This document shows, piece by piece, positions 1 through 9,747 of a stretch of DNA of 64,000 nucleotides (the stretch's first letter is position 1; each line of letters opens with the position of its first letter). Below the pieces are notes generated by a model, which worked only from the letters and a program-made list of their open reading frames with translations, did no database searches and was not told the DNA's origin. Both the position numbers and the translations under genes were made by a program. The stretch is from positions 7,586,943-7,650,942 of the forward strand of contig CM047431.1 in assembly GCA_026168455.1 (NCBI GenBank), written 5' to 3'. This DNA comes from Theocolax elegans (taxonomy: Eukaryota; Arthropoda; Insecta; Hymenoptera; Cerocephalidae).

Positions 1-660
1 CACAAAACCTTGCCACGAGTGCCATTTGTCCTTCTTATTCCGGTACCACGTAGCTGCGGTTCCAGTGAGAAGTTCGGACAAAGACGGCAACACCTCGTCC
101 TCGCTGAGGTTGGCGAGAATCCTACAATCTTCGACTCTCGCAAGGAAGGCATCGATACTCTGGCTTTTGTCACCAGAGAATCGGACTCCCCACTTACAAA
201 CCACCGCACCAACATCGCGCGGTGTCCCGGCCGAGTAAGCGCCAGTATCGGATACCAAAGTTATCCATTCCTCCTTGTCGGTTTCTTGGTCAGAGGTATC
301 TGACTGCCCATCTTCCTCTCGCTCGTCCGTATCTTCTACTTCTAGAGCGAGAGTCCTCTGTAGCACCTCTACTACATCTGGGTCAGAATCCGGGTCCGGA
401 ATCTCCGGATTCTGGGCAACCATGGACTTAAACCAATCTGTCCTCCGCCTGTTCCGCCTGACACGATCCTCATTTGAGTCTGTGTCGGCTGCGAACTCTT
501 GAGCCGTATAATTACCCAACAGCCACTGTTGCAGTCGTTCGGCTTTTTTATATACAGAGCCGTCTGTACGCATCTCTAACGACTCCAAGTGCGCCTGGAT
601 CTGTTCGCTGGATTGCGTACCAATCCACTGATCGACTTGCTTGGTCATCGATTCCGCCAT
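1..660 (-). CDS. gag: LTR retrotransposon Gag protein, partial (runs off left edge)
   Basis: Reading the minus strand from the ATG at 660 gives 220 uninterrupted codons to the window edge, so the C-terminus is missing. Residues about 20-50 look like a SAP-type helix-loop-helix (LESLEMRTDGS, then KKAERLQQWL). A strongly acidic linker follows at about 95-130. Residues about 155-220 match the capsid-like retrotransposon Gag family: a tryptophan before RFSGDKSQSIDAFLARVED, then LLTGTAATWYR and a closing SWQGFV. Gag builds the virus-like particle that packages element RNA. The 70-bp leader and the LTR-like block at 731-1267 lie just upstream in the same orientation. The open frame suggests a young copy. 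Gypsy-type assignment rests on the Gag motif only; protease and RT would lie beyond the left edge. Confidence 0.82.
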   Translation of the reverse strand, partial: MAESMTKQVDQWIGTQSSEQIQAHLESLEMRTDGSVYKKAERLQQWLLGNYTAQEFAADTDSNEDRVRRNRRRTDWFKSMVAQNPEIPDPDSDPDVVEVLQRTLALEVEDTDEREEDGQSDTSDQETDKEEWITLVSDTGAYSAGTPRDVGAVVCKWGVRFSGDKSQSIDAFLARVEDCRILANLSEDEVLPSLSELLTGTAATWYRNKKDKWHSWQGFV

Positions 661-730
661 TTTAATCTTAACAAAATTACCGCTAAGCCTATTTACACAA
701 AAAAAAATCTGAGTCGCTTTTCGCTTTACC

Positions 731-1267
731 TGTGCAAGGTATGCTTTTCTTCAAATTATTAGGTGGCTTTAAATAATAAAATTATTGGGCCACTAAGTTG
801 AAGAATGAATTCTTTTCCCTTTATAATTACAAGAAAAAAAAATTAAGCACAAAAAATTCACTATGTTAAACGCGGGATTAATTTAATTTATTATAAAACA
901 AATAAACATACAATATTAAACGTAAAAAGAAATTTTACGAATTAATAATAAATTAACTTAAAAACAAGAAAAAAATTTGTTTAAATCCGACTAAATACGA
1001 AAAAATCGAATTTACTCCGGCTCTCGGTCACCAACGCACGCTGAATATATTATAAAATAAATAAATAATTAATTGAATAAATAGATAAATAAATATAAAT
1101 ATATTCCTAAACAACTAAATGTGTACGCAGCTGTGACCTCTTACAATCGCAATGCTATAAAAAAATAATAATACAATTTTTATTGTAACGCGAGAGCCGG
1201 TCCGCGTTGTCAAAAATATAAATTTAACAAGCGAACTTTAAAAACAAAAAATTTTTACCCTTGCACA
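731..1267 (-). mobile_element. Probable 5' LTR of the minus-strand Gag element
   Basis: The block begins TGTGCAAGG and ends CCTTGCACA, a perfect 9-bp inverted pair with the TG...CA ends expected of an LTR, 537 bp long. It sits 70 bp upstream of the Gag ATG. The inverted match continues 3 bp outside on each side (ACC/GGT), which is odd for an LTR. The leader next to it does not show an obvious TGG primer-binding site. A small TIR element inserted in the leader is the alternative. The second LTR is outside the window. Confidence 0.45.
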
Positions 1268-1409
1268 GGTGTTACAATTTTTATTAAGTCAGAAAATTAA
1301 ATAACGCCGATTTTCCGACTAACCTACTCGAAATTAGGGACTCGATATGTAAAATGCGGACCTCAAGGCGAATCGATCTATATTTCAATTTTAAAAATCA
1401 AATTTACTA

Positions 1410-1970
1410 TTATGTAAAAAGTTATGATAATTTAAAAAAACACGAAATTTTTTTAAAAATTTAAATGAGAATTACCATGTTAATTTTTGTGAATTTTTTC
1501 TCTTTCTTTAAATTATCATAACTTTTTACAGAATTGAAGGCTAAAAATGCTACAGACCATTTGAAAGGTATTGCTCCAAGCTTTCTTTTAGACTTTTGGA
1601 TAAAAAAATCAATTGTGGCGCACTTGCACTTTTTTTGAGTTGAATATTGACATGTAGTTTATATAACATTCACCTTGAAATTAGAAATTCTAACCCAGAA
1701 GAATAAATTCTAGACACAATTAGCAACGAATGTTACATATAATGTACTATAGTAAAAGTTGATAGATTTTGAGTTAAATAGTGGTAAACCCAGCTGGTGT
1801 TGAAAAAAACTTGGAAAAATCCACTTTTTGAGATTAGAATAACTTGTGAGCAAATAGATTCCAGTACCTAAAAATTTTTTTCTGTATTCTGAAAAACATT
1901 TGCAATGTGTACCCAAAATTTGGAGCATTTTAAAATTTTGGTCGGACCAGTTCACGTGGAATACCCCATA
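1410..1970 (+). repeat. Dispersed AT-rich repeat, copy A (hairpin-bearing)
   Basis: A 23-bp inverted repeat (1415-1437 with 1509-1531) opens the unit. The following 400 bp match, on the opposite strand, two blocks around 16.35-16.50 kb and 16.97-17.31 kb. No coding sequence is evident. The short minus frame at 1710-1955 is shared only as DNA similarity. A (TA)n run at 1966-1988 closes the unit. It is probably a non-autonomous element; its class is unknown. Confidence 0.6.
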
Positions 1971-2160
1971 TATATATATATATATATAAACACCAGTATC
2001 GGTACTTATGATGACACTACGTGTTATCTTGGTGTTTTGAGGTTATAAAACATATGTAACGACTCAGATATAAGGGGGAGAATATTAATTGATAGAATAA
2101 TGCATAAAAAACCAATAACCCAAATACCTAAATACCCCTCACGGATAAAAAAGCACACTT

Positions 2161-2270
2161 TGACCTTATAATATTAATGAAGGATTGAAGTTATAACCTC
2201 GTTCGAAGTGCCGGAGGCCTCCTTTTAAAGACGTTATAGCTTCAATCCTTCATTAATATTATAACGTCAA
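2161..2270. repeat. Inverted repeat / hairpin, 38-bp arms
   Basis: Arms at 2161-2198 and 2232-2269 pair with two mismatches (core ATTAATGAAGGATTGAAG and its complement) around a short GC-richer loop. Nearby, the motif GTCGGCATAA recurs three times (2310-2420). It looks like a small foldback MITE. No transposase is present. Confidence 0.6.
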
Positions 2271-2441
2271 AGCGGGGCTCACAAAGATAATTTTCGGATT
2301 TTTTGTGTGTCGGCATAAGTACGGATACATGGTTGAATTTTCGGTGGAATTATGCTGACGTCGGCATAATTACCCCAAAGTAAGCACAATTCCCATTTCT
2401 CGTAAGAATTTGTCGGCATAAGTACCGATTGATCAATTTAT

Positions 2442-2627
2442 ATGTATATATATATATTGAATGAACTGCGAACATCCAAATACGACTCATATTATACAAT
2501 ACCCTTAAAACTTTTTGAAATAGTAGGTCGCAGCAATGTCATACTAGAATTACCCAACTGCAAACGAATCCGAACATATATTACTAAATTAAAACCCGCT
2601 CTCATACACGAAACTGTAATCAAATAA
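2442..2627 (+). pseudogene. pol: C-terminal tail of a Gypsy/errantivirus-like integrase
   Basis: The short open segment ends in a pattern typical of the C-terminal GPY/F-like module of Gypsy integrases: FEIVGRSNVILELPN, a basic stretch, then ITKLKP. Nothing recognisable as RT or the integrase core lies upstream, so the element is cut at about 2440. A decayed envelope gene follows directly, which is the order pol-env expected of errantiviruses. The call rests on this short motif plus the neighbour and is moderate. Confidence 0.45.
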
Positions 2628-2689
2628 ATTTTTTTATCTATTTCTCTTACAATCAAAACGTCTACACTACATACACTACATGCACTTCT

Positions 2690-5106
2690 ACTCTTACCTT
2701 TACTTCTACTAACAGTTAATGCGAAAATGACCCTTATGATATAAAATTATTAGATTCTATATCCGGGATATATTATGAAAGAATAGGAAATTTAAGAATA
2801 AAAAAATCAGATTGGCAAATAGCAACCTATATAGATACTGAGGAATTCTTAAACAGCCACTCCAGTCTCAAAATTGACGACCGAGTTTATTTTTAATGTA
2901 AAAATAGTATTTTTACCTGGAAATGTGATATGTCGTTGGATCAAGAATAAACACCGTATTCTCAGACCTAAAGTACACACCAATGAACCACAAATGTACA
3001 TCGTATACCATCAGAAGAAGACGATCAACGCCATTTTGCTTTATAGGAAGCTTTAGCAAGTCTTTTTGGAACAGCAACTATGGCTGAGATAAATGAAATT
3101 AACAATAATATAAACCGGATTTATGAAGACTAAAAGGAGATAATTAATTTAAGTTATAAATAGACGCATATAATTAATACCTCATTAGATCATTTATATA
3201 GTGTTACTAACCAACATTCGGAAACCTTGCAAACTCTGATAGAAATTATTAAAATAGAATGGACGGATTAACCACCAAGGAAGAACACATCGACTATATT
3301 CTAGAATTTATTATAAATAGCAATGAAGGATTTCTTCTAGAATTCTCCAATTCTTAAAGCGAAAAGAAATACATCCAAAATTGTTGAAGACCGATTTAAT
3401 TACACAAATAGTAGATGACATACATCGAGAAATAAACTATTTAAAATTAGCCATCCCTTACCAACATCTACAAGCAGAAGAAATATCAAATATAGCCGAC
3501 ATTAATACGAATTATCAAAATAGATAAATACTGGCTACCTTACATTTACCGTTAGTAGATCAAAATTCGTTGAATTTATATAAAATACACTCTCTAGCTG
3601 TACCCCAAGAGACAGACAATAAAACTACTGGATTCGCCTACATTAAAACGAGTCACTTCTACATTATAGTAAAGACCACAAACAGTACCTAAAAATGAAC
3701 TACGACATACTCAATGAACGTCGACATCCATTTTACGGAAATATTTGTTCTCTTATAAAACCTCTTAGAGAAGCATTAATCCAAGACGATTGTGAGTTTT
3801 CCATGCTGATGAGATCAAACATTGTAAATTTAAAAACTTGTAAAATAGTATATCATCATAACCTTAAAACCAAATGGAATTATCTACAGGAAGATGAATC
3901 ATGGCTATTTTCTGCAGCCAAACCAGAAATGTTAATAATTACATGTCCTGAAAAACCAGATATAATTACAACCTTAAAAGGAGTTGGAATATTAAGGATT
4001 GCACCACAAAGCACCGGACACATAGACCGAGTTACTTTAGTTGTTATTGGAAAATCAAGAAGCCCAAATAGATATACATACAAACCAGAAATTAATTTAC
4101 AAATTGCTAATCTATATCCTATTTTTAAACACAATAATGACCAAACTGACAAACTGAACGTAGTCTATGAACTGAATTTTGGGCACTTACTCTGGAAAGA
4201 TAAAGAGGAAAAATTAATTGATACACGGAAAGAAAAATCTAATATCTGTAGGACGAACAGCTTCATACTACTGCAGTTAGTGCTTCGTATCCCGCTACAG
4301 TTTGTATAGAGACTTTAAAAGTATGTATTACTAAATAGTATAAGAGTAAGGCCCTTCTAGAAATATGCCAAAGATGCCGAACTTTTGCAGTAGCGCCGTT
4401 ATAGGTCAGATACACGCTCGCACTACTTACAGTTGTAAGGCGCATCTCCCGCTGCGGTATATGTCGCTTACAACGGAGTATTAAGTCACCAGAAACTGGA
4501 AGAGTATAAACATTCTTTATTTTTTCTTTCCTACTATAGGGTGATTTTCAAGTTAATTATAAAAAGTTAATGAACGAATAAGAATAAATAAAAATATAAT
4601 TATTTATGTACACTACATATATACTTCTATTTTAATTGTATATTCCATATACCTACAGAGTATAGGTCCTTTACAGTTGAAGGTAGCGCTAATGTTTACT
4701 TTGGGCGTACGGCGTTTCTACGTTAGCGGTATCGTTTTTATACGTTAAAGGTTTAAATACTTCACATTGGCAGTATAGTGCATATAATACTTCTATCGTA
4801 CGAAATTAATACGCGCATGGTTTAAATTAATGTACTATAAAACTAACAGAATGTTTATACTGTGCGAGTACTAAGCCTCATACTACAGAGGTTAGATTTT
4901 TCTTTCCATGTATATCAACGAGATGAAACCAAATTAAGCAATACAAGAGAAGTCAAAATCATTATAGTTTTTAGACATTTGGAAGCTTTTCATTGCACTT
5001 TTTACTAATTCTAAACCTTGCATTAATTATTTTTGTTATTGTAATTGGTTATTGGATTAATATTAAGAACAAATCTAAAAAGACCTCGAAGAAATTTCGT
5101 ACCATA
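2690..5106 (+). pseudogene. env: Decayed errantivirus-like envelope (Env) gene
   Basis: Fragments on plus, broken by stops and frame changes, resemble the envelope fusion glycoproteins of insect errantiviruses (Gypsy-type elements). The longest open piece is 3695-4309 (204 aa) and carries the conserved ectodomain spacing of cysteines and a tryptophan-rich stretch. Earlier pieces (2690-3690) are short and out of frame with one another. A hydrophobic anchor of about 15 residues at 5013-5060, followed by a lysine-rich tail, looks like the transmembrane segment. The gene is cut by a non-envelope segment at about 4220-4914 and by a solo LTR at 5111-6444. Env would mediate membrane fusion, but this copy has many breaks and cannot make a full protein. 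It is an old copy. Confidence 0.55.
4220..4914. mobile_element. 0.7-kb segment with inverted ends inside the env remnant
   Basis: The ends pair as a 28-bp inverted repeat with about three mismatches (core GGAAAGAAAAATCTAA at 4225-4240 and its complement at 4891-4906). Sequence between the arms shows no envelope similarity. Envelope-like hydrophobic coding resumes after 4914. This could be a small DNA transposon or an inverted duplication of a piece of env. No clear target duplication was found. Confidence 0.4.
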
Positions 5107-5110
5107 ACAC

Positions 5111-6444
5111 TGTAACGGAGTGAATCTTTGCCGGACCTTTCTCAGATTCCAGGATTCAGGGTTTTTAAGGAATTTGAAATAAAGTATTTCTATTTATAAT
5201 AAAAACTAATTATTATTAAGACTATGTACAGATGTAACAAAAATAAACAAAGATGTAATGTAAACGATGCTAGCCCGCCTGGTCTTGGTCGGGTGAAATA
5301 GCTAATTAGTCTGTAATCAAAACAAGACAAAATACTTAATTATTACGCGATCTACGAACTTTACAAGGCTATCTTATAACTAGTTTTCTAAACGGACGCG
5401 ACTAACGGGTATCGTGTATGCTCGCACGGTAATACGGTTCGGGCTAGTATGTATGTTCACGGAGGGGCGGTCGGGATAGTCTACGTGTGCTTACGAGGAC
5501 ACGGTCAGGATAATCTACGTGTGCTCACGAAGATACGGTCGGGATAATCCACGTGTGCTCACGAGGATACGGTCAGGATAATCTACGTGTGCTCACGAAG
5601 ATACGGTCGGGATAATCCACGTGTGCTCACGAGGATACGGTCAGGATAACCCACGTGTGCTCACGAGGGTGCGGTCGGGATAATCCACGTGTGCTCACGA
5701 GGATACGGTCGGGATAACCCACGTGTGCTCACGAGGGCGCGGTCGGGATAATCTACGTGTGCTCACGAAGATACGGTCAGGATAATCCATGTGTGCTCAC
5801 GAGGATACGGTCAGGACAATCCACGTGTGCTCACGAGGATGCGGTCGGGATAACCCACGTGTGCTCACGAGGGTGTGGTCGGGATAATCCACGTGTGCTC
5901 ACGAGGATACGGACAGGATTAGACACCACGTGTGCTCACGAGGTGCCTACGGTAGGATGCGGTTACGGTACCGGTCGGTACGGTATACGGTAACCGTGTT
6001 TACGAACGTGTGCTCACGAACGTATCCACGGTTGCTGCAGTAGGTCGGAGAAAGGGGCTGGTCGTGTGCTCACGGCCAGTCCGATCTGTCGTCCAGTTGC
6101 AGACTGACTACTGGTGGTTTCGGTGCGCCTTATATACCCGATTCTACGAGGGCGCGCATGCGTATAACGCCTGTCTCCGGACGGGGTCAATGAACTGGCG
6201 AGTAGGCGCAGTAGTGGGGAGGTGGTCAATGACTCTAATCTATTTATAGCGCGGTCGTTGAACTCGCGTTTAACGGCACGTGTCTATCGCGAAGCTATCT
6301 TAATATGGTACGTACTTATTATAATTATTTTAATTATAAATATTCTTATTGATTACATGATTTGGTCTCGGATAAATATAGTAAATTAATAATTTATAAA
6401 TTAATTTTACGTAATATTAGTGCGTGTGTTTATCACACGTCACA
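5111..6444. mobile_element. Solo LTR (1334 bp) inserted in the env remnant
   Basis: The block starts TGTAACGG and ends CGTCACA and is flanked on both sides by the 4-bp direct repeat ACAC (5107-5110 and 6445-6448), as expected for a Gypsy-class LTR left by LTR-LTR recombination. It is much richer in CpG than its surroundings and contains a 34-bp minisatellite. The frame entering from the envelope anchor continues open to 6678 when the LTR and one target duplication are ignored, supporting insertion into a coding region. Orientation is not determined. Confidence 0.65.
5471..5950. repeat. 34-bp minisatellite, about 14 tandem units
   Basis: Units of about 34 bp read roughly CCACGTGTGCTCACGAGG, then ATACGGTCGGGATAAT. 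Neighbouring units differ by 1-4 bases; two further partial matches lie at about 6007 and 6063. Most units contain the palindrome CACGTG or the variant TACGTG. The array is inside the solo LTR, where an enhancer-like role is possible but unproven. Confidence 0.85.
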
Positions 6445-7316
6445 ACACCCTCAAAAGTAGAATCACAGACGTATGACCGAGGACGTAATCACGCTATTGA
6501 CACTATTTTTATTATTTCTGAAAATTCTTATTACGCTTCTGTTCCGATTAACCTACATCACTCTCAATCTGTTATACTACCCAAACAATCAGCAGAATTG
6601 GACAAACCAAAAAGAAACAAAAAAAAACAAAAAACTAGACTAATGAACCAAAGGAAGACCCAGGAACATGGCGCCTAAGCAATGAAACTGAAGAAAAAAC
6701 AGCAGTCATCGACTACTCCTTTTGAGAACCTGACGTCTCACGATCACCCATACCCTGGAAACCAGGAAAACATGTAATCTCCGGAAATTAATGGAATACG
6801 ATCCGTTGTCTGTTAACTTAAACATAGGAATCGAACCAGACCCGTTTGAAGGAAAACTATGTGAACATAACAAATTAATAGATGTAAAAGTCCAAAAAGG
6901 AGGAAATATCAAATAAAACCTACTGATAAAGATGTTAACGCAGTATTCGATCATTTGCAGCTCATGCAAATGCATCTGGAATCAAAGGAATTAAAAACAA
7001 CTAAAGACTTAATAGAAATCGACCAAAATGACCAAAATAATGAAAATTGACCCAAAAAGACCAAAAAGCTTCCACGCCTATTAACCAAATGGTACTTTTC
7101 TTTTCTTTTCACCTTTTTTATCTTCCCTTCTTTTTCTCTATTCTATCTTTTACTAGATTATTAGATACATAACCGCTTGCCGAGCTTAAACTAACATGAT
7201 ACATTTTTACATAGGTATACTGATTAACAGTTTGTTTTTTGTTTGATTTCTGTTACACAGATACCCGAAATGGAATTTGTAAAGGCTACATTCCGGTCAG
7301 CGGCAGCATTGAATTA
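6445..7316 (+). other. Region after the solo LTR: open tail then non-coding
   Basis: A frame stays open to 6678, ending in a lysine/glutamine-rich stretch; it may be the tail of the interrupted envelope frame. After that, fragments with many stops and pyrimidine-rich runs (7080-7150, 7225-7260) occur. The sequence TTCTGTTACACAG at about 7248-7260 resembles a 3' splice site ahead of the RRM-like region. No gene can be defended. Confidence 0.35.
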
Positions 7317-7860
7317 AGTAATAGTTATTCTTAACATTCACCTGAATATCGGAGCAATCTTCGAGCTATTTGCCCGCTTCGGAAAAATATTAGAAATAAA
7401 GTTAGACCAAATACCGGTCGGGATAGCCTATATAATCTTTAAGAATGAAGAAGATGCAGAAAGCGCCAAAGAATACGGACAATTAAAATTGCAAAGCATA
7501 AACAGGACCAATATGGATAACCAAGAAAGTGATACCCAATCAATCGACGAGTCAGTGATATCGGTAGGGCGAGAAAACGAGAACCAGAAAATGAAGTGCG
7601 ACAAGTAGTCTATGAGTCCAGAGGGCACATACATATATTAGAGCCTGACAACGTATCAGGTCAAAATCTATATGACATTTTTTCAAATCATGGAGATATA
7701 TAATATCTTTATCTCCTCAAAAACACGAAAAATGGAAGAATTACCTTTATCTGTTTTTTTCTACTGAAGCAGCAAACCAAGCAGTCAAAAAGGAAAGTCA
7801 TTTTAGACCTAAGCATGCCGGACCTCAAGCGTTGACAAGACACGAGGGGCCACTAAAAAA
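7317..7860 (+). pseudogene. Decayed protein with two RRM-like domains
   Basis: Frame 7317-7608 reads like an RNA-recognition motif: a beta-strand VIVILNI, a helix with IFELFARFGKILEIKL, then GIAYIIF in the position of the RNP1 octamer and a helix NEEDAESAKEYG. It ends at a TAG. From about 7600, in another frame, a second RRM-like unit follows (IHILEP, LYDIFSNHGDI, a stop, then NGRITFI), with a further frame change. RRMs bind single-stranded RNA. The source gene is not recognised; it could be a captured host gene or an element ORF1/gag. Identification is by motif layout only. Confidence 0.45.
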
Positions 7861-9739
7861 CATACACTACCAATGCGGTTATTCAATTTAAGACCAAAAT
7901 AAAACCAGACTAGATCAATCAAATAAATAGAAATCCAAGTCCGAGACAAGCGGTAACTATGAAATGAAAATGCAGTAAAAGGAACCCAATCTCAAACGAG
8001 ATTAGTAATAAACCAAAAGTTCTTTGTAACTTCACTATATTCTTAACCTATGGGCAAATAACCAAATCAAATTTATCTTCTTTCCTCTGTAAAATCTTTT
8101 TATTTTTTATTTATTTATTTTTCTTTTTTTTGAGAAAAGGTACAGTTAATTACATTTAAAAAAATCAATTTTTCGCATTATTTTATAAAATAACAATACT
8201 TATACTTAAGTTAAGGATGTCTCATACTCAATTCTACGATTTTACCGTTCTGATCGCCGGTAATGCTGGTTATATATAAGAAATGATAACTATCATCAAG
8301 AGCGCCATCTATGGCAAGTCGTAATCGAAGTGATCGTAGATGGCGCCTTCGATGTCCAGAGCATCGTAATAAAAATAGTGTGACTATTTTTTTTCAATAT
8401 AAAAATTAAAAAATAACGTATTTCACTTATACGCATTTTCTATTATCTATTATAATCCATATTTCGATATATACATATATAATAAATGTTACGTATGTTT
8501 GGTCTACGGAATTTGTACGTATTTCGATTATATGTATTTATTTTTTTTACATACTGAAAAAATACGACATTACACTTAAGACCAACGATAGCAGAACCCA
8601 AGGGAGCGGAGCACGGCTCGCAAGTCGATTTTTGCTCCGCTCCCTTGGGTCGATCGATAGATATGCTGGATTCTTGCAGCAGTACGTTTCCTTTTACATT
8701 GAATTAATGAAAATTCAACTAGTCATAATATGAGTATCAGTATGACACGTATTTAAAAATTTTATAGGAGTCAAATCAAATTATTTTGCTCGGCTATTTG
8801 TCTCGAGTCTGAAACAAATGCGCATGCGTGATGTCGATAGTGGCGACGGCGAAAGCATATTCTAGCTTGCCATGATCCGTGCGTACTGCCATCTAGCGTA
8901 AAATGTTCTTTTAATAATGATAATAAAACTACTTTTAGTTTTATAAAACTATGCAAAACAAACAGTTAGATGCCCTTTATTAAATAAATATTTACTTCTA
9001 TACAAAGTTTCAAGTCAATTTATTGATGCGTGTAAGAGAAAACCTTGTACGAAAATTTCATTATGTGGACGCCGTAGATAGTGTTTTTTATACAAGGTTT
9101 TCTCCTCAATGCCTCAATATAATAAATAGAAACTTTGCACAGTGATACATAACTACAAAAGAAAGAGCACCTATCTTCTAGTTTGTCGAAATTCTTTATA
9201 TTTATCTAGATTGAAGTATTTTTCAACCATACTATCACTCTATTGGCTCGGTTGGTAAAAATTGAGTATAAGACCCCCTTAAAGGAAGAAAGAGGAGTGT
9301 TATAATTTGAATAACAAAACCAAATTAAAAAAAGGACAAAAAATGACCTGATCAAATCATCGACCAAAATTTTTTTTTGTTTTCTCTTTTTTCACTATTA
9401 GAAATGTTTATATACGTATATAAATACAAATATACCTCTATCTGACCTTATGAAATATTATATCCTTTGACGAGGGCGGCAAACGTTCTTAATGTTACGC
9501 GCCTAAAGAAAAATTAAATAAAATGTAATTCGGACCAGCTAAGTCGCAGTGGTTCCTTATCGCTCGTCAAAGAAATGGTCATCAGTGTAACTTCGACGAG
9601 CGAATTCCAACAATGGTGACGTCAATGGGGGAAGTAATTGGAGGGAGGGAACGTCTCTCCTAGTTACTTACCGACTTTGCAGCCCGGTCCGAGCAGTCCG
9701 TTTTCGCCCGACAATTAGTGCTATCGTGCCTACCTTTTT
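7861..9739. other. AT-rich intergenic DNA with small hairpins
   Basis: No coding region is supported. It holds short inverted repeats: GCGCCATCTA near 8303 with its complement near 8337, an 18-bp perfect pair at 8596-8650, and GAGAAAACCTTGTA at 9036-9049 with 9091-9104. A GC-richer patch at 9540-9735 precedes the hAT-like element without recognisable motifs. Confidence 0.5.
8596..8650. repeat. 18-bp perfect inverted repeat
   Basis: ACCCAAGGGAGCGGAGCA at 8596-8613 is the exact complement of 8633-8650, with a 19-nt loop. It is GC-rich within AT-rich DNA. It could be the paired ends of a very small foldback element or a structured transcript; nothing more can be said. Confidence 0.75.
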
Positions 9740-9747
9740 CCAAGATA

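Noticed and set aside
5471..5950. Possible CRISPR array
   Set aside because: Units are contiguous 34-bp tandem copies with no unique spacers, no cas genes, and eukaryotic context.
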